Assembly (NCBI GenBank): GCA_965218045.1 | Contig: CBDCJX010000001.1 | Coordinates: 186,001 to 250,000 of the forward strand | From: CAVRCA01 sp965218045 | Lineage (GTDB): Bacteria > Pseudomonadota > Alphaproteobacteria > Acetobacterales > Acetobacteraceae | Direction of reading: 5' to 3' | Length of the DNA stretch: 64,000 nt | Shown: positions 63,103 to 64,000 of the stretch, piece by piece | How the letters are laid out: every line of letters starts with the position of its first letter | Position numbering within the stretch: the first letter of the stretch is position 1 | Made by a program: the position numbers and the translations under genes | Notes under the pieces: generated by a model | Database searches by the model: none | What the model was told of the DNA's origin: nothing | The model's input: the letters and a program-made list of their open reading frames with translations, nothing else

Positions 63103-64000
63103 ATGTCGACAACCACTGAGCCGCATGTCGGCAATCCGCGCAGCCGCGTTGATGGCCATACCAAGGTAACGGGTGCGGCGAAGTACTCGGCTGAGTTCGC
63201 GGCACCCGAATTGCTGCATGGCTACGTTGTGTCAAGCGCGATCGCGAAGGGGCGGATCACGCGCATAGACACGGATGTGGCCGAAGCCGTGCCGGGTGTC
63301 GTCCGCGTTCTCACCCACGAGAACCGGCCGCGCACCGCTTGGCGGGACAGCAAGTACCGTGACGAGGTGGCGCCCCCGGGCTCGCCGTTCCGCCCGCTCT
63401 ACGACGAGAACATCATATTCAGCGGACAGCCTCTGGCGCTTGTTGTTGCCGAGGAATACGCCACCGCGCGCTACGCGGCGTCCCTGGTGCGGGTCGAGAC
63501 CCAAGCGGAGGCGCACCAGACCGATCTCGAGCAGGCGAGGAACGCGGCCTACGTGCCACCGGAGAAGCGCTCCGGCATCGCGCCGCCACCGAAGCCGCGC
63601 GGCAAGGCGGCGGAGGCGCTCGCCGGGTCCTCGGTGCGTTTGGAGAACGAGTATCGTATCTCTCCCGAGCATCACAATCCGATGGAGCCGCACGCCACCA
63701 CCGTGGTCTGGGAGGGTGACGACAAGATCACGGTTCACGACAAGATCCAGGGCGTGCTGAACACTCAGGAATACATCACCAACGTGTTCGGGCTGCGCGC
63801 GAGCGACGTGCGAGTCTTCACCCCCTTCGTCGGCGGTGCTTTCGGTTCGGGACTGCGCCCGCAGTATCAGCTTTTCCTCGCGGTGATGGCGGCGCTTGAG
63901 CTGCAACGCTCGGTTCGCGTCGAACTCACGCGCGACCAGATGTTCACCTTCGGCTACCGCCCTGGCACGATCAACACGGTAGCACTGGGCGCCGATACCA
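63103..64000 (+). CDS. Molybdopterin-binding large subunit of a molybdenum hydroxylase (5' part)
   Basis: 299 residues are visible and the gene continues beyond the window. It opens with NPRSRVDGHTKVTGAAKYSAEF, has the aldehyde oxidase/xanthine dehydrogenase a/b hammerhead domain, and reaches the molybdopterin-binding start at EHHNPMEPHATTVVW and TPFVGGAFGSG. With the two subunits before it this forms a PaoABC-like aldehyde oxidoreductase or a related enzyme. The active-site Glu and most of the substrate pocket are outside the window, so the substrate cannot be predicted. Confidence 0.93.
   Translation, partial: MSTTTEPHVGNPRSRVDGHTKVTGAAKYSAEFAAPELLHGYVVSSAIAKGRITRIDTDVAEAVPGVVRVLTHENRPRTAWRDSKYRDEVAPPGSPFRPLYDENIIFSGQPLALVVAEEYATARYAASLVRVETQAEAHQTDLEQARNAAYVPPEKRSGIAPPPKPRGKAAEALAGSSVRLENEYRISPEHHNPMEPHATTVVWEGDDKITVHDKIQGVLNTQEYITNVFGLRASDVRVFTPFVGGAFGSGLRPQYQLFLAVMAALELQRSVRVELTRDQMFTFGYRPGTINTVALGADT

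Overview
The window is high-GC DNA of alphaproteobacterial type. The best fit is Rhodospirillales, probably Acetobacteraceae: genes pack densely with frequent 4-bp stop/start overlaps, it carries clpS-clpA, a phasin, a BktB-type thiolase and a PrkA-YeaH-SpoVR operon, and several small hypothetical proteins look lineage-restricted. This placement is inferred from protein content, not from a marker gene. I see no rRNA, tRNA, CRISPR array, intact insertion sequence or prophage. About 59 protein-coding genes can be supported; the first and last are cut by the window edges.

Layout: 1-4651 is a catabolic run (TPP enzyme, aldo/keto reductase, Ldh-family dehydrogenase, ADP-forming acyl-CoA synthetase). 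4658-10393 holds housekeeping and metabolic genes (cupin, thiolase bktB, ribonucleotide reductase beta, tRNA methyltransferase, polyprenyl diphosphate synthase). 10428-12160 encodes a phage-tail-fibre-like lipoprotein candidate and a small secreted protein. 12171-16452 has a class III aminotransferase, a DD-carboxypeptidase with SPOR domain, and a phasin whose promoter is flanked by two perfect TGC-rich palindromes (probable PhaR operators). 16693-19503 is clpS-clpA. 19540-23379 has an antiporter, a phosphatase, an SDR and a GST, followed by a decayed cyclase gene. 23884-31947 is a long co-directional run: a polyamine-type ABC transporter, two tandem aminotransferases, a secreted GH5 enzyme and a tandem Lin0512 pair.

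31964-35948 is dnaJ, dnaK and grpE on the minus strand, with a very strong hairpin between dnaK and dnaJ. 36178-36861 is a hypothetical gene whose promoter predicts a leaderless mRNA. 37021-43477 holds an acyl-CoA ligase/thiolase pair and a phosphotransferase/acyl-CoA dehydrogenase pair reminiscent of the levulinate/4-hydroxyacid (Lva) pathway, with a repeat-containing lytic transglycosylase between them on the other strand. 44222-49074 is prkA-yeaH-spoVR. 49097-53332 is a metabolic run (DOPA-dioxygenase family, SDR, FMN hydroxyacid dehydrogenase, CMD protein, alanine dehydrogenase). 53360-55379 is a compact regulatory module: a LexA/CI-like S24 repressor translationally coupled to a secreted VWA-like DUF1194 protein, divergent from a small protein, with repeated candidate operators between them. 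55400-61458 has a hydroxyacid oxidase, a glycosyltransferase, a gamma-glutamyltransferase, a TauD-type dioxygenase and a cyclase. 61561-64000 starts a three-subunit molybdenum aldehyde/xanthine dehydrogenase operon with a PaoB-like extra Fe-S motif.

The most promising second looks are the S24-DUF1194 module, the phage-derived lipoprotein pair, the phasin operators and the Lva-like split cluster. No search or computation was run; family assignments rest on recognised motifs and lengths.
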